From the NCBI RefSeq assembly GCF_014287635.1, contig NZ_JACOPH010000002.1, forward strand, positions 186,001 to 250,000: a DNA stretch of 64,000 nucleotides. Direction: 5' to 3'. How positions within the stretch are numbered: position 1 is the stretch's first letter; each line of letters opens with the position of its first letter. Shown here one piece after another: positions 17,877 to 26,757 of this stretch. A model generated the notes under the pieces. It ran no database searches. It worked only from the letters and a program-made list of their open reading frames with translations, and was not told the DNA's origin. A program made the position numbers and the translations under genes. The stretch is from Roseburia zhanii. GTDB lineage: Bacteria; Bacillota; Clostridia; Lachnospirales; Lachnospiraceae.

Positions 17877-18323
17877 TTATATATCTTCTACATTCACACT
17901 TGCTTCTGTAATATGAAATTCTACCTGTGGACTCTGTTTTTTCACAAGTTCCATCAGCAGTTCCCAAAGCATATGCACTTGTGATACCAATACTGCATCG
18001 GCTTCAATACTATGCGGAAGAAGTGTTTCTAAGGAAAATAACCGTACTCCAAGCGGTGGCAGGAACAGATAATTGCTCGTATGTATTTCCCTGCCGCTAG
18101 TCTTTATCATTTCATAAGAGATCAGGCAGAATTCTTTTCCTCTGTATGTACAATGATAGGATACATAACATTCGTCTACCATCCATGTCTTTTCATCTTC
18201 TTCGACTGTATACTTTTTCTCATTGCCCTCTGTGGTCTGCACATCTAGGCGCCAGTTTAATGTTCCATCTTTGGTTTCTTTCTGCATTTTCATCAATGTC
18301 TGTAGTAATTCTTCTGGTTTCAT
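17877..18323 (-). CDS. Uncharacterised 148-residue protein
   Basis: A 148-residue soluble protein that I do not recognise. It has no signal peptide or membrane span, is rich in charged residues and has alternating beta-like segments (DECYVSYHCTYRGKEFCLISY) in the middle and a long amphipathic helix near the end (VSQVHMLWELLMELVKK). The ATG at 18323 has an AAGGAG site seven bases upstream. It precedes the CysN-like gene in the same direction with a 111-base gap that is mostly repeat sequence, so cotranscription is uncertain. An extended -10 element (TGTTATAAT) lies about 90 bases upstream at 18424-18416. Confidence 0.75.
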   Translation of the reverse strand: MKPEELLQTLMKMQKETKDGTLNWRLDVQTTEGNEKKYTVEEDEKTWMVDECYVSYHCTYRGKEFCLISYEMIKTSGREIHTSNYLFLPPLGVRLFSLETLLPHSIEADAVLVSQVHMLWELLMELVKKQSPQVEFHITEASVNVEDI

Positions 18324-18415
18324 CTATCTTCTCCTTATGTGATGCGTTCTTGTTGTATAGGTGGTGTTGATTTAGATTGAGCAATCTTACGAGTATGCTA
18401 CAAGTGTTTTGATTT

Positions 18416-18424
18416 ATTATAACA
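18416..18424 (-). promoter_or_regulatory. Extended -10 element upstream of the 148-residue protein gene
   Basis: TGTTATAAT on the minus strand is a perfect extended -10. The -35 position is weak. The remaining 18324-18591 gap holds this element and the AGGGACAAACAG hairpin; nothing else is evident. Confidence 0.45.
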
Positions 18425-18523
18425 TGAATTGTTGTATTTGCACGAAAAATCTTGATCAGAGATTTGAGTTCTTACAAATAGAATTTTTATAAATACCAAT
18501 GAAGTTTCATCATATATCATTTC

Positions 18524-18563
18524 AGGGACAAACAGCTTAAGTTCTGCTTGTCCCTGATTTTTT
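18524..18563 (+). terminator. AGGGACAAACAG hairpin, copy 1, with T-run on plus strand
   Basis: Inverted repeat AGGGACAAACAG / CTGCTTGTCCCT (18524-18555) followed by GATTTTTT on the plus strand. It lies just past the metA stop, but its T-run faces the opposite strand, so it would stop a plus-strand transcript. A nearly identical copy lies at 54783-54814. Confidence 0.6.
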
Positions 18564-18591
18564 AATTATGCAAAAGTTCTTATGCTGCTAC

Positions 18592-19524
18592 CTATTTCCC
18601 CACAATCTCCGCTGTATCAATAAAATCATACGGTGTTGTCTGGTAAACGTAATAATTCAGCCAGTTAGAATATAACGCATTTCCATGCGAACGCCACTGA
18701 AGATTCGGTTTTTGTGAAGCATCATCATCTGGATAATAATTCTTCGGCAGGGAAATCTCAATCCCCTTTTCTAAATCCCTCTTATACTCTTTATCTAATG
18801 TCATGCGATCGTATTCTGGGTGTCCCATGAGAAAAATCTTTCTTCCCTCATCTGCAATGGCAAGAAAAACACCTGCTTCTTCTGATTCCGCAAGGATCGT
18901 CAGCTCTTTGATCGCACGGATATCTTCGGTACGGTTCTCTGTATTTCTTGAATGTGGTGCCATGAAATGATCATCAAATCCACGTACCAATGGCACTTTC
19001 CGGTTCATCACACGATGGTCAAAAATGCCAAATACTTTGTGGTCCAGAATATGTTTTTTGATTCCATAATGATAATATAAACCAGCCTGCGCGCCCCAGC
19101 ACAAATGCATCGTTGACGTTACATGTGTTTTACTCCAGTCCATGATCGTGCAGACTTCTTCCCAGTAATCAACTTCTTCAAATTCCATTTTTTCTACCGG
19201 AGCACCGGTAATGATCAGTCCGTCAAACCGCTTTTCTTTGATGTCATCAAATGTCTGGTAGAATTTATTCAGATGGCTCATAGATGTATTTTTGGATTCA
19301 TGGCTTGTAACCGTCAAAAATGTAATATCCACCTGCAATGGTGTATTTGACAGGGAACGGAGGAGCTGCAATTCTGTATCTTCCTTTAATGGCATCAGGT
19401 TTAAGATTGCAATACTGATCGGTCGGATATCCTGATGCATCGCCCTGTTTTCATCCATGACAAATATATTCTCTTTTTCTAATATTTCTTTTGCCGGTAA
19501 ATCGCTCTGTGTACGAATTGGCAT
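18592..19524 (-). CDS. metA: Homoserine O-acetyltransferase of the MetA family
   Basis: Activates homoserine for methionine synthesis. The 310-residue protein matches MetA throughout, with catalytic Cys142 ([12 protein letters not shown]), His235 and Glu237 (MGHPEYDR) at the expected numbers. Residue 111 is Glu ([10 protein letters not shown]); in this family a Glu there goes with acetyl-CoA use and a Gly with succinyl-CoA use, so the name homoserine succinyltransferase would probably be wrong. The ATG at 19524 has an AGAAGG site. It lies 57 bases downstream of ligA with no riboswitch between them, so no SAM control is visible. Confidence 0.94.
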   Translation of the reverse strand: MPIRTQSDLPAKEILEKENIFVMDENRAMHQDIRPISIAILNLMPLKEDTELQLLRSLSNTPLQVDITFLTVTSHESKNTSMSHLNKFYQTFDDIKEKRFDGLIITGAPVEKMEFEEVDYWEEVCTIMDWSKTHVTSTMHLCWGAQAGLYYHYGIKKHILDHKVFGIFDHRVMNRKVPLVRGFDDHFMAPHSRNTENRTEDIRAIKELTILAESEEAGVFLAIADEGRKIFLMGHPEYDRMTLDKEYKRDLEKGIEISLPKNYYPDDDASQKPNLQWRSHGNALYSNWLNYYVYQTTPYDFIDTAEIVGK

Positions 19525-19580
19525 ATGAACGCCTTCTTTCTATTTTAATCTGTCGTTGACTGGTAAATTACCATCTACTC

Positions 19581-21581
19581 TTATTTTTCCTGTATCATCT
19601 GTAACAGTTCATCTTCTGAGATTACGGAAATGCCTAATGTCTGTGCTTTTGTCAGTTTACTTCCGGCATTTTCGCCCGCTAGCAGGTAATTTGTCTTTTT
19701 CGATACGGAACCAGTGACTTTTCCACCGAAGTTCTCTATCATGGCTGCCGCCTCTTTTCGATCCATATTCGGCAGAGTACCTGTAATGACGAATGTAAGT
19801 CCCGCAAAACGCTGATCTTCTCCGGCACTCTCCTTACATTCCATATTTAAACCTGCCTGTTTTAATCTCTCGACCTGCTGTCTGTTCTTTTCATCTGCAA
19901 AAAAACGTCTGATACAGTCTGCGGAAACTTCTCCGATATCATCTACTTCCTGTAATTCTTCCATGCTCGCCTGCATCAGTGTATCAATATTCTGCATTTT
20001 TTTCATGATCGTTCTTGCTGCTGCTTTTCCAACATTTGGGATTCCAAATCCGGTCAGAAGTTTGTATGCATCATTTTCTTTTGATTTTTCAATCGCATCT
20101 AATAATTTATCTGTATTTTTTTCTTTTCCGATGATGCCTTCTTCAATCAGTGTTTTCCGATGGTCTTTTAGATCATAAATATCGGCAACACTACTAATAT
20201 ACCCCTTTCTGACTAATTCTTCAATATATACTGTTCCAAATCCCTTGATATCCATGGCATCTCTGCCCACAAAATTGATGATGTGCCGCTCTAACTGTGC
20301 CGGACAATTTGCGTTGGTACATTTGATATCTGCCGTATCACGATCTCTGACGGTTTTCTCTCCGCAGACCGGACAGACATCTGGAATCTGAAATTTCACC
20401 CAGTCAGATGGTCTTTTTTCTTTCCGCACTTCTTTGATCTTTGGAATGATCTCACCGGACTTGTATACGACGATGGTATCGCCAATTCCAATATCTAAAT
20501 CGTCTATAAAATCCTGATTATGAAGTGTTGCCCTTGAAACGGATGTTCCGCACAAACGCACTGGTTCAAATACTGCTGTCGGTGTGATTCTGCCGGTACG
20601 TCCTACAGACAATTCGATTTCTTTTAAAACCGTTTCTTTTTCCTCCGGCGGATACTTATAGGCAACTGCCCATCGCGGCACTTTTGATGTTGCACCTAAG
20701 ATCTCCCTGTCCTGATAACGGTTGATCTTGACAACTGCCCCATCAATGTCATAAGCTAACTTTCCTCTGTTTTCTCCGATCGCTTCGATCGCATCCCACA
20801 CTTCATCAGCCGTTTTACATACCTTATAATCGTCGATCACAGGGATTCCCTGCTTTTTCAAATATTCATATCCCTGTGTATGTGTTTCAAACGTAATGCC
20901 TCTTGTCTGCTGGATATTAAATATGAACATGGAAAGTTTCCGTTCTTTTGTGACCGCAGTATCTAACTGGCGAAGCGTTCCTGCTGCACAGTTTCTCGGA
21001 TTTGCAAATGTTTTTTTACCTAATAGTTCCTGTTTTGCATTGACTGCATCAAAATCCGCATTTTTCATATAAACTTCTCCGCGGATCTCTAAATATTCAG
21101 GTGTATCTTTTAATTTCTTTTTGACATCTTTTATCACTTTCGCATTTTCTGTCACATCTTCCCCAAAGTTAATGCCATCTCCTCTGGTTTCTGCTAATTT
21201 TAACTCTCCATTTTCATAACGAAGTGACATGGAAAGCCCATCAATCTTATATTCTACGACAAACTCCGGATCGTCTAGCTGCTCTTTCATTTCTTCGACA
21301 AAACGGATCACATCTTCTTTTGAAAAAACATCCTGCAGGCTTAACATTGGTACATTATGCCGTACTAAAACACCGGCTTCTCTTTTTGCCGATCCACCTA
21401 CTTTTTTTGTCGGGGAATTAACAGATGCATACTCTGGATATTCCTGCTCTAATTTTTTCAATTCCTGCATCATCATATCAAATTCATAATCTGATATTTC
21501 CGGATTGTCCTCATTATAATACCGGTTGCTGTGGTATTCAATCTGCTTTCTTAAATCTTCTATTTTGTCTTTTATTTCCAT
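19581..21581 (-). CDS. ligA: NAD-dependent DNA ligase
   Basis: Seals nicks during replication and repair, using NAD as adenylate donor. The 666-residue protein has the full LigA order: N-terminal domain Ia (IEYHSNRYYN), adenylation domain with active-site Lys112 in EYKIDG, OB fold, a Cys4 zinc finger (CPVCG...CTNANCP), helix-hairpin-helix repeats (LLTGFGIPNVGKAAART and EVDDIGEVSAD) and a C-terminal BRCT domain (GLTFVITGTLPNMDRKEA). The start at 21581 uses a GGAG site inside the last codons of the upstream pseudouridine synthase gene; the gap is only four bases, so the two are translationally close. Confidence 0.97.
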   Translation of the reverse strand: MEIKDKIEDLRKQIEYHSNRYYNEDNPEISDYEFDMMMQELKKLEQEYPEYASVNSPTKKVGGSAKREAGVLVRHNVPMLSLQDVFSKEDVIRFVEEMKEQLDDPEFVVEYKIDGLSMSLRYENGELKLAETRGDGINFGEDVTENAKVIKDVKKKLKDTPEYLEIRGEVYMKNADFDAVNAKQELLGKKTFANPRNCAAGTLRQLDTAVTKERKLSMFIFNIQQTRGITFETHTQGYEYLKKQGIPVIDDYKVCKTADEVWDAIEAIGENRGKLAYDIDGAVVKINRYQDREILGATSKVPRWAVAYKYPPEEKETVLKEIELSVGRTGRITPTAVFEPVRLCGTSVSRATLHNQDFIDDLDIGIGDTIVVYKSGEIIPKIKEVRKEKRPSDWVKFQIPDVCPVCGEKTVRDRDTADIKCTNANCPAQLERHIINFVGRDAMDIKGFGTVYIEELVRKGYISSVADIYDLKDHRKTLIEEGIIGKEKNTDKLLDAIEKSKENDAYKLLTGFGIPNVGKAAARTIMKKMQNIDTLMQASMEELQEVDDIGEVSADCIRRFFADEKNRQQVERLKQAGLNMECKESAGEDQRFAGLTFVITGTLPNMDRKEAAAMIENFGGKVTGSVSKKTNYLLAGENAGSKLTKAQTLGISVISEDELLQMIQEK

Positions 21582-21585
21582 TCTG

Positions 21586-22335
21586 TTACTCCTTTTTCGG
21601 CATTACCGGAACGCTTTTTGAATGTGCAAGCATGTGCATCAATTCCGTATATTCTTTCGTGGTCAGTTTCCGATAAGTTCCCGGTGCTAAATCTCCAAGA
21701 TGGATATTCATAATCCTCACTCTTTGCAATTCTTCCACGCGATAGCCAAAATATTCACACATCCGGCGTATCTGTCTGTTATACCCCTGTGTCAGAATGA
21801 TCTTAAACTTCCGTTTGCCTAATCTTTCTACCTTACATTTTCTTGTCGTAACGCCAAGTTCCACAAGGGGCACGCCCCCTGACATTCCCCGCAGGAATGC
21901 ATCTGTGACCGGCTTATTGACGGTGACGATATATTCTTTTTCATGCATATTTCCGGCACGCATGATCTTATTGACAAGTTCTCCCTGATTGGTCATCAGT
22001 ATCAGACCGGTGGAATCCTTATCTAATCTTCCAACCGGATAGATCCGTTTCGGATAATGGATAAAATCCACAATATTATTTTTCTCCCGCTTTTCTGCCG
22101 TACATACGATTCCTGCCGGTTTATGGACTGCAAGCAGGATCTTTTCTTCTTCTAATGTGACTTCTTTTCCCATAAAACACACTTTTTGTCCATCAAAAAT
22201 ACGATCACCCATCACAGCAATTTTTCCATCTATCGTAACATTGCCGTTTTCTACCTGCCGGTCGGCTTCTCTCCTTGAACATACACCTGCTTCACTTAAA
22301 AATTTGTTGATCCGAATCCCCTCTGCCATTGCCAT
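21586..22335 (-). CDS. rluF: 23S rRNA pseudouridine synthase, RluF-like
   Basis: A 249-residue RsuA/RluB/E/F-family pseudouridine synthase. The N-terminus is an S4 RNA-binding domain (IRINKFLSEAGVCSRREADR). The catalytic aspartate is in YPVGRLDKDSTGLILMTN, and the C-terminal QGYNRQIRRMCEYFGYRVEELQRVRIMNIHLG region is closest to RluF. The exact rRNA position modified is inferred from family only. The ATG at 22335 has an AAAGGG site; an ATG two codons later is the alternative. It is followed after four bases by ligA. Confidence 0.92.
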   Translation of the reverse strand: MAMAEGIRINKFLSEAGVCSRREADRQVENGNVTIDGKIAVMGDRIFDGQKVCFMGKEVTLEEEKILLAVHKPAGIVCTAEKREKNNIVDFIHYPKRIYPVGRLDKDSTGLILMTNQGELVNKIMRAGNMHEKEYIVTVNKPVTDAFLRGMSGGVPLVELGVTTRKCKVERLGKRKFKIILTQGYNRQIRRMCEYFGYRVEELQRVRIMNIHLGDLAPGTYRKLTTKEYTELMHMLAHSKSVPVMPKKE

Positions 22336-22378
22336 CTTTCCCTTTAACTGTAGTCAACACTATATAAAAAACTGAAAA

Positions 22379-22418
22379 TACGGAGACTTACTGTCATCTG
22401 ACGTTCTAAGCCTCCGTA
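22379..22418 (-). terminator. Hairpin terminator between the SH3 protein gene and rluF
   Basis: A 12-bp stem (TACGGAGACTTA with TAAGCCTCCGTA, one mismatch) with a loop of about 16 bases. On the minus strand it is followed by ATTTTCAGTTTTTT. It should end the SH3-protein transcript. Confidence 0.65.
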
Positions 22419-22466
22419 CACTCCTTATCTGTTTTTATGTACTCTTAAGTACCTTTTCTGCTGTAA

Positions 22467-23804
22467 TTACTTTAATAATTCTGTTTTGATATAGCCTGTC
22501 TTATCTCCATAAGTTACTTTTGTCCAACCTTCTGCATAACTCATGATAACTGTAACTTTTTCTCCTGAAAAAGCAGTTGCAACCTTTGGAGCATCCTCAC
22601 TCATGGATTCACGGATATTCGTACTCTGTGTCAGTCTGATCACAGTTCCCTCTGCGATTGCACTTGTGTCAGTTGTTGTCTGTGCTGCATCTGTTGTTGT
22701 GTCTGCTGCCGGAGCAGTTGGTGCTTCAGTAGATAAAAATTCGGATTTCACATATCCCTGTGTACCATTGCTGTAATCGATACGACTCCATCCGTCTTTA
22801 TCTTCTAATCTTGTTGTCTGTGAACCAGCTTCTAACTGCCCGATGACGTCTGCTGTTTCACTTGCTTCTGCACGTACATTAACTTTATCTGTAGCATATA
22901 CAACGACTGCGGCTGCAAGTTCTTCTGCTTTCTTCTGTTCTTCCGCTGCCTTCTTAGCTGCTTCTTCTTCCGCTTTCTTCTGTTCTTCTTCGGCAGCTTT
23001 CTGTTCTTCCTCTGCTTTCTTTGCTGCTGCCGCCTGATCAGATGCCCATACAGTGATCGCATCCGGTATTGTCTTTTCTACCATGTTTTTCAGATTCTCA
23101 TCCGCTGCAAGTGCATTATCATATTTTGTCTGCACATCTGTCTGTAATGCAGCAACATCGTCCTGCTGGCTGAATGCATCTAACAATGCCGACACCTCTG
23201 CATCTGTTTCGTATTCTTCCATCTGGGAATTGAACTGACCATATACATTATCGATATATAAAGAACCATCTTCTCTTGTGCGGATATAAAATGTTTCAAG
23301 ACCCGGTGCAGTTGTATCTACATCTTTAAATTTTGCTTCTAAATATACAGATGCGATATAGGAAGTATCATCTAAACCTTTCTTTGTGTAGCAGGAAATG
23401 TTCTCATATCCTTCTACATACTGGCTGAATACTGCAATATAACTCTTTTCTGCATCTGAAAGAGGATCTGCTAATGTAGCAAGTGTATCTGTATCCCCAT
23501 TTGCATATGCGGTGTAGTAATTGCTGATCAGTTCATTGATCTGCGGATACGCATCCTGTGTATAATTCTCTGCTGTTTCTGTTACTTCTGTCACAACCTC
23601 TGTAGCCGCATCTTTCTTCGGTTTGGCATTATCCGCACTATTACCTGAACATTTGGCAAGTACGATCACTAATACGATAAACAGACCTGCCGCTGCAATG
23701 TAACGCACATTTTTCTTGCAAAATTCGACTGCCTGTGCAAATTTCTCTGCCATTGTATTCTGTGTATCTGCTTGATTCTTATCTTTGTTATCCTGACTGC
23801 TCAT
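22467..23804 (-). CDS. Membrane-anchored protein with two bacterial SH3 domains
   Basis: A 445-residue protein anchored by one N-terminal transmembrane helix (YIAAAGLFIVLVIVLAKC, about residues 36-53) after a polar cytoplasmic tail. An alpha/beta extracytoplasmic domain (about 80-245) of NTF2-like appearance is followed by a highly charged Ala/Glu/Lys coiled segment (about 260-305) and two SH3b domains (YATDKVNVRAEASETADVIG and VIRLTQSTNIRESMSEDAPK), each ending in a GYVKSEFL or GYIKTELL motif. SH3b domains bind cell wall. The start at 23804 has AGGAGG; the frame to 23837 lacks one. It has its own promoter. Confidence 0.88.
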   Translation of the reverse strand: MSSQDNKDKNQADTQNTMAEKFAQAVEFCKKNVRYIAAAGLFIVLVIVLAKCSGNSADNAKPKKDAATEVVTEVTETAENYTQDAYPQINELISNYYTAYANGDTDTLATLADPLSDAEKSYIAVFSQYVEGYENISCYTKKGLDDTSYIASVYLEAKFKDVDTTAPGLETFYIRTREDGSLYIDNVYGQFNSQMEEYETDAEVSALLDAFSQQDDVAALQTDVQTKYDNALAADENLKNMVEKTIPDAITVWASDQAAAAKKAEEEQKAAEEEQKKAEEEAAKKAAEEQKKAEELAAAVVVYATDKVNVRAEASETADVIGQLEAGSQTTRLEDKDGWSRIDYSNGTQGYVKSEFLSTEAPTAPAADTTTDAAQTTTDTSAIAEGTVIRLTQSTNIRESMSEDAPKVATAFSGEKVTVIMSYAEGWTKVTYGDKTGYIKTELLK

Positions 23805-23905
23805 TTGATTTCCTCCTGTTCTAAAACCAATTCTCAATGTAATATATCTATAATTTTTAAGTATTCTGCATTATTGTAATATTTTTGTAACAACATACAT
23901 TTTTT

Positions 23906-23934
23906 AGAATAGCAAACCATACTTCAAAAGTCAA
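23906..23934 (-). promoter_or_regulatory. Promoter of the SH3 protein gene
   Basis: TTGACT (23934-23929), 17-base spacer, TATTCT (23911-23906) on the minus strand, about 100 bases upstream of the start. It is back to back with the tRNA promoter. Confidence 0.65.
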
Positions 23935-23964
23935 GCCGTTACAAGGATAAAATAAAAGAATTTG

Positions 23965-23993
23965 TTGACATTTTTCCTTCTATGTATTATTAT
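23965..23993 (+). promoter_or_regulatory. Promoter of tRNA-Arg
   Basis: Perfect TTGACA (23965-23970), 17-base spacer, TATTAT (23988-23993) on the plus strand; the tRNA begins 13 bases later. Confidence 0.75.
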
Positions 23994-24005
23994 AATTTTT
24001 GTTCT

Positions 24006-24077
24006 GCAACCGTAGTCTAACGGATAGAACACAGGACTCCGACTCCTGCAATGTGGGTTCGATTCCCGCCGGTTGCA
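24006..24077 (+). tRNA. tRNA-Arg (anticodon CCG)
   Basis: A cloverleaf can be folded: acceptor stem GCAACCG with CGGTTGC, anticodon arm CAGGA-CTCCGAC-TCCTG with CCG as the anticodon, T arm with GGTTCGATTC, discriminator A. It reads CGG arginine codons. The 3' CCA is not encoded. It is preceded by a strong promoter and followed by a terminator, so it is a single-gene transcription unit, though read-through into aroF is possible. Confidence 0.94.
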
Positions 24078-24086
24078 CTTACTTTG

Positions 24087-24122
24087 AAGGTTATGGGAAT
24101 CACAGATTTCTATAACCTTTTT
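24087..24122 (+). terminator. Terminator of tRNA-Arg
   Basis: Stem AAGGTTAT (24087-24094) with ATAACCTT (24112-24119), followed by a run of T, ten bases past the tRNA. Confidence 0.7.
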
Positions 24123-24192
24123 CATTACAGTTCAAAGCTATCCGCAGACTGTAACCATTTTTACGCAGATAAAAAGAACAGGAGATATGATT

Positions 24193-25224
24193 ATGAGTTT
24201 TTCTTACTTAAAACAATTACCAAGTCCTTCAGAAATCAAGGAACAATATCCTCTTTCCGCTAAATTAACAGCATTAAAAGCAGAAAGGGATAAAATGATC
24301 TCAGATGTGATCACCGGAAAAGATAACCGTTTTTTAGTTATCATCGGACCATGCTCCGCAGATAATGAAGATTCTGTATGTGATTATGTCAGCCGTTTAA
24401 CTGCCGTTGCCGAAAAGGTAAAAGACCAATTGATCATCATTCCGCGAATTTATACAAATAAACCACGTACGACCGGAGAAGGTTACAAGGGAATCGCTTC
24501 CCAGCCTGATCCTGAGAAAAAACCTGACATGTTAGCTGGTCTGATCGCTATGCGTAAAATGCATATCCGTGCGATCGAGGAAAGCGGACTGACCTGCGCT
24601 GATGAAATGCTTTATCCTGAAAACTGGGGCTATGTAGAAGACCTTCTCTCTTACGTTGCTATCGGTGCACGTTCTGTAGAAGATCAGCAGCACCGTCTGA
24701 CTGTCAGTGGCTTTGATGTTGCCTCCGGTATGAAGAATCCGACCAGTGGTGACTTTACTGTTATGTTAAATTCCGTATATGCTGCACAGCATCCGCATCA
24801 TTTTGTATATCGCGGATATGAAGTTGAAACAACCGGAAATCCTCTGACACATGTTGTACTCCGTGGGGCTGTATCCAAACATGGAAACTGTGTACAGAAT
24901 TATCACTATGAAGATATCATGCGTCTTATTGAGAGGTATGACCAGATGGAACTTATGAATCCTGCTGCGATCATTGATTCTAACCATTCAAATTCCAATA
25001 AACAGTATGCAGAACAGGTTCGTATTGTCAAAGAAGTCATGCACAACCGTATTCTCTCTCCTGAGATCAGAAATATGGTAAAAGGTGTTATGATCGAAAG
25101 TTATATCGAACCGGGCAGCCAGAAAGTCGGTGAGCATATCTATGGAAAATCTATCACTGATCCATGTTTAGGATGGGAAGCTTCTGAAAAGCTGATCTAT
25201 GATATGGCTGAAATGAATGCTTAA
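24193..25224 (+). CDS. aroF: 3-deoxy-7-phosphoheptulonate (DAHP) synthase, type I
   Basis: First step of the shikimate pathway: joins phosphoenolpyruvate and erythrose 4-phosphate. The 343-residue protein is of the AroFGH type I alpha class: LVIIGPCSADNED, PRTTGEGYKG, VGARSVEDQQHR-like AIGARSVEDQQHRL, NSNKQY and the late VMIESYIEPGSQ segment. The ATG at 24193 has AGGAG eight bases upstream; an ATG six bases earlier is too close to the site. The effector amino acid (Phe, Tyr or Trp) cannot be told safely from sequence, so the symbol is generic. It stands alone on the plus strand after the tRNA. Confidence 0.93.
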   Translation: MSFSYLKQLPSPSEIKEQYPLSAKLTALKAERDKMISDVITGKDNRFLVIIGPCSADNEDSVCDYVSRLTAVAEKVKDQLIIIPRIYTNKPRTTGEGYKGIASQPDPEKKPDMLAGLIAMRKMHIRAIEESGLTCADEMLYPENWGYVEDLLSYVAIGARSVEDQQHRLTVSGFDVASGMKNPTSGDFTVMLNSVYAAQHPHHFVYRGYEVETTGNPLTHVVLRGAVSKHGNCVQNYHYEDIMRLIERYDQMELMNPAAIIDSNHSNSNKQYAEQVRIVKEVMHNRILSPEIRNMVKGVMIESYIEPGSQKVGEHIYGKSITDPCLGWEASEKLIYDMAEMNA

Positions 25225-25275
25225 TTTTACTGCATGATGGGATTTTCAGCAGCACCTAATCCAAAAATCAAGATA

Positions 25276-25329
25276 ATCAATGAGCAGCCTCCTTTGCAAA
25301 AATCATTTTGCCAGAGGCTGCTCATTGAT
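25276..25329. terminator. Bidirectional hairpin between aroF and spoIIM
   Basis: A perfect 16-bp inverted repeat (ATCAATGAGCAGCCTC with its complement) with an inner GCAAAA/TTTTGC stem. It lies between convergent genes. It lacks a strong T-run on either side, but its position suggests a shared terminator. The rest of the 25225-25409 gap is featureless. Confidence 0.6.
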
Positions 25330-25409
25330 GATTTACAGGTAACTGTAGATAATATAAATTTTATTTAGAATGCTACAGTTTTTTCATTCTTCCACTTATT
25401 TCTACTACC

Positions 25410-25976
25410 TCACTTCAAAAAACGAATGATCTTCTGTAAGAGAAATGGATTCACATAACTTTCCATAAAAATCCCAAGTAACAATAATACTGCTCCGATC
25501 ACAAATAATATCACGTATCGGATCGGATCATTCCCTCTCCGGTCTGCACTGACACATTCCGTCCTGATCCCTTTATATCGTTTTAAACCAAGATACCAGA
25601 TTGCAATGACCGGCACATAAAAGATCCATTGCGGGAGAAAAAATCCCATCATTAACAAAACACCTTTTATCCCATAATTCATAATTGCGATCACTGCCAG
25701 AAATCCTGTTGAAAATCCCAGATAACAGATATATCCGTTTATGATAAATGTTCCATAGATTCCGATGCTTAAAAATAACAGCAGAAAAATTTTCGGAACC
25801 CTCTCATAAAACAAATATAAAAATAATTCCCTTCCACATATATCCGCATACAGATAGCGGTTGATAAAATATTCATTGATCGCACCAAATTCCCTGCCGG
25901 ATGCGATGCCAAGAACATTAGCACTAATGACTCCACAAAGAAATACTGCAAAAAACAGTGTTGAACTCTTTTTCAT
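25410..25976 (-). CDS. spoIIM: Stage II sporulation protein M-like membrane protein
   Basis: A 188-residue integral membrane protein of the SpoIIM (DUF95) family, with about five hydrophobic segments, a basic N-terminus (MKKSSTLFFAVFLCGVISAN) and a C-terminal ESYVNPFLLQ motif like that of SpoIIM. In sporulating Firmicutes SpoIIM works with SpoIID and SpoIIP in engulfment of the forespore. The start at 25976 has a GAGG site six bases upstream; earlier ATG codons at 25994-25997 have none. The gene follows a nudix gene, an arrangement also seen in Bacillus. This supports the name and hints at a spore-forming ancestry. Confidence 0.82.
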   Translation of the reverse strand: MKKSSTLFFAVFLCGVISANVLGIASGREFGAINEYFINRYLYADICGRELFLYLFYERVPKIFLLLFLSIGIYGTFIINGYICYLGFSTGFLAVIAIMNYGIKGVLLMMGFFLPQWIFYVPVIAIWYLGLKRYKGIRTECVSADRRGNDPIRYVILFVIGAVLLLLGIFMESYVNPFLLQKIIRFLK

Positions 25977-26122
25977 TGCTATCCTCGTCCACATCATTAG
26001 TCTAACATATGTCTGTCTGTTCTCTTTTATACCACTGACTCTCTTTGCCTGTAAGCTATAATTTATCTGGTAACTATTTGATACTTCATCATTACTCTAT
26101 TCATTCAGCTGCTTCTGTTCTG

Positions 26123-26665
26123 TCAGCTTTTGATCTTATTTGCATATGCAAGAATTGCAGCTACTGTTTTTGCATCCTGAATTTCTCCTGCATAGATCTT
26201 CTCACACAGATCTGATAATTTCCATGCTTCTACGTCGATAAATTCTTCTTCATCTAAGTGCTGCACTCCCTCTGTCAGCTCTGTTGCTAAATATACATCA
26301 ATAAACTCATTGCAAAAGGCAACCGTTGACTTCAATGCTAACAGTTTTTCTATTTTGCCGCAGATATAACCGGTTTCTTCTTCTAATTCTCTTTTAGCAC
26401 AGATAGCGGTATCTTCTGTGACACTGTCTCTGGCTCCTGCCGGTATTTCTAATGTTTCCCGGTCTAGCGCATTACGATACTGTCTGACCATCAAAATCCT
26501 GCCATCCGGCAGAACCGCAAGCACTGCCGCTGCACCTTTCCTATGCTCGATAAAATCCCATTCTGCGACTTTTCCGTCGGGCAGTTCAATGCTGTCTTTG
26601 TACATATTGACGATTGCACCTTTTTGGACTAATTCACGTTTTATTCTTTTTAATTTTTGAACCAT
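26123..26665 (-). CDS. NUDIX hydrolase, ADP-ribose pyrophosphatase-like
   Basis: A 180-residue NUDIX hydrolase, most like the ADP-ribose pyrophosphatase NudF group from its RQYRNALDRETLEIPAGA lead-in and its RELEEETGY core. The nudix box is slightly unusual: six residues instead of five lie between the first Gly (GARDSVT) and the next Glu, while the REL-EE-TG part is intact. It probably cleaves ADP-ribose or related nucleoside diphosphates. The ATG at 26665 has AAGGAGG. It lies upstream of spoIIM, separated by about 145 bases. Confidence 0.9.
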   Translation of the reverse strand: MVQKLKRIKRELVQKGAIVNMYKDSIELPDGKVAEWDFIEHRKGAAAVLAVLPDGRILMVRQYRNALDRETLEIPAGARDSVTEDTAICAKRELEEETGYICGKIEKLLALKSTVAFCNEFIDVYLATELTEGVQHLDEEEFIDVEAWKLSDLCEKIYAGEIQDAKTVAAILAYANKIKS

Positions 26666-26691
26666 TGGTTTATTCCTCCTTAAAATATGAT

Positions 26692-26733
26692 AAAAAGGAA
26701 AGTATCGAAAACTCTACATTTCCAATACTTTCC
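26692..26733 (-). terminator. Terminator downstream of rny
   Basis: GGAAAGTAT paired with ATACTTTCC (26697-26733) and, on the minus strand, a TTTTTAT run after the stem. It lies between rny and the nudix gene and separates the two transcripts. Confidence 0.7.
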
Positions 26734-26757
26734 TCTATTTTTCATCATACTATCGTA

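Noticed and set aside
19525..19580. Possible SAM riboswitch upstream of metA
   Set aside because: The 56-base gap is too short and has no SAM-I core sequences.
23931..24125. A 64-residue minus-strand frame across the tRNA-Arg gene
   Set aside because: It runs antisense through a clear tRNA and its promoter; such frames over tRNAs are common artefacts.
26123..26665. Nudix gene as a pseudogene because of the extra residue in its nudix box
   Set aside because: The essential REL-EE-TG core is intact and the rest of the protein aligns well, so an active family variant is more likely.
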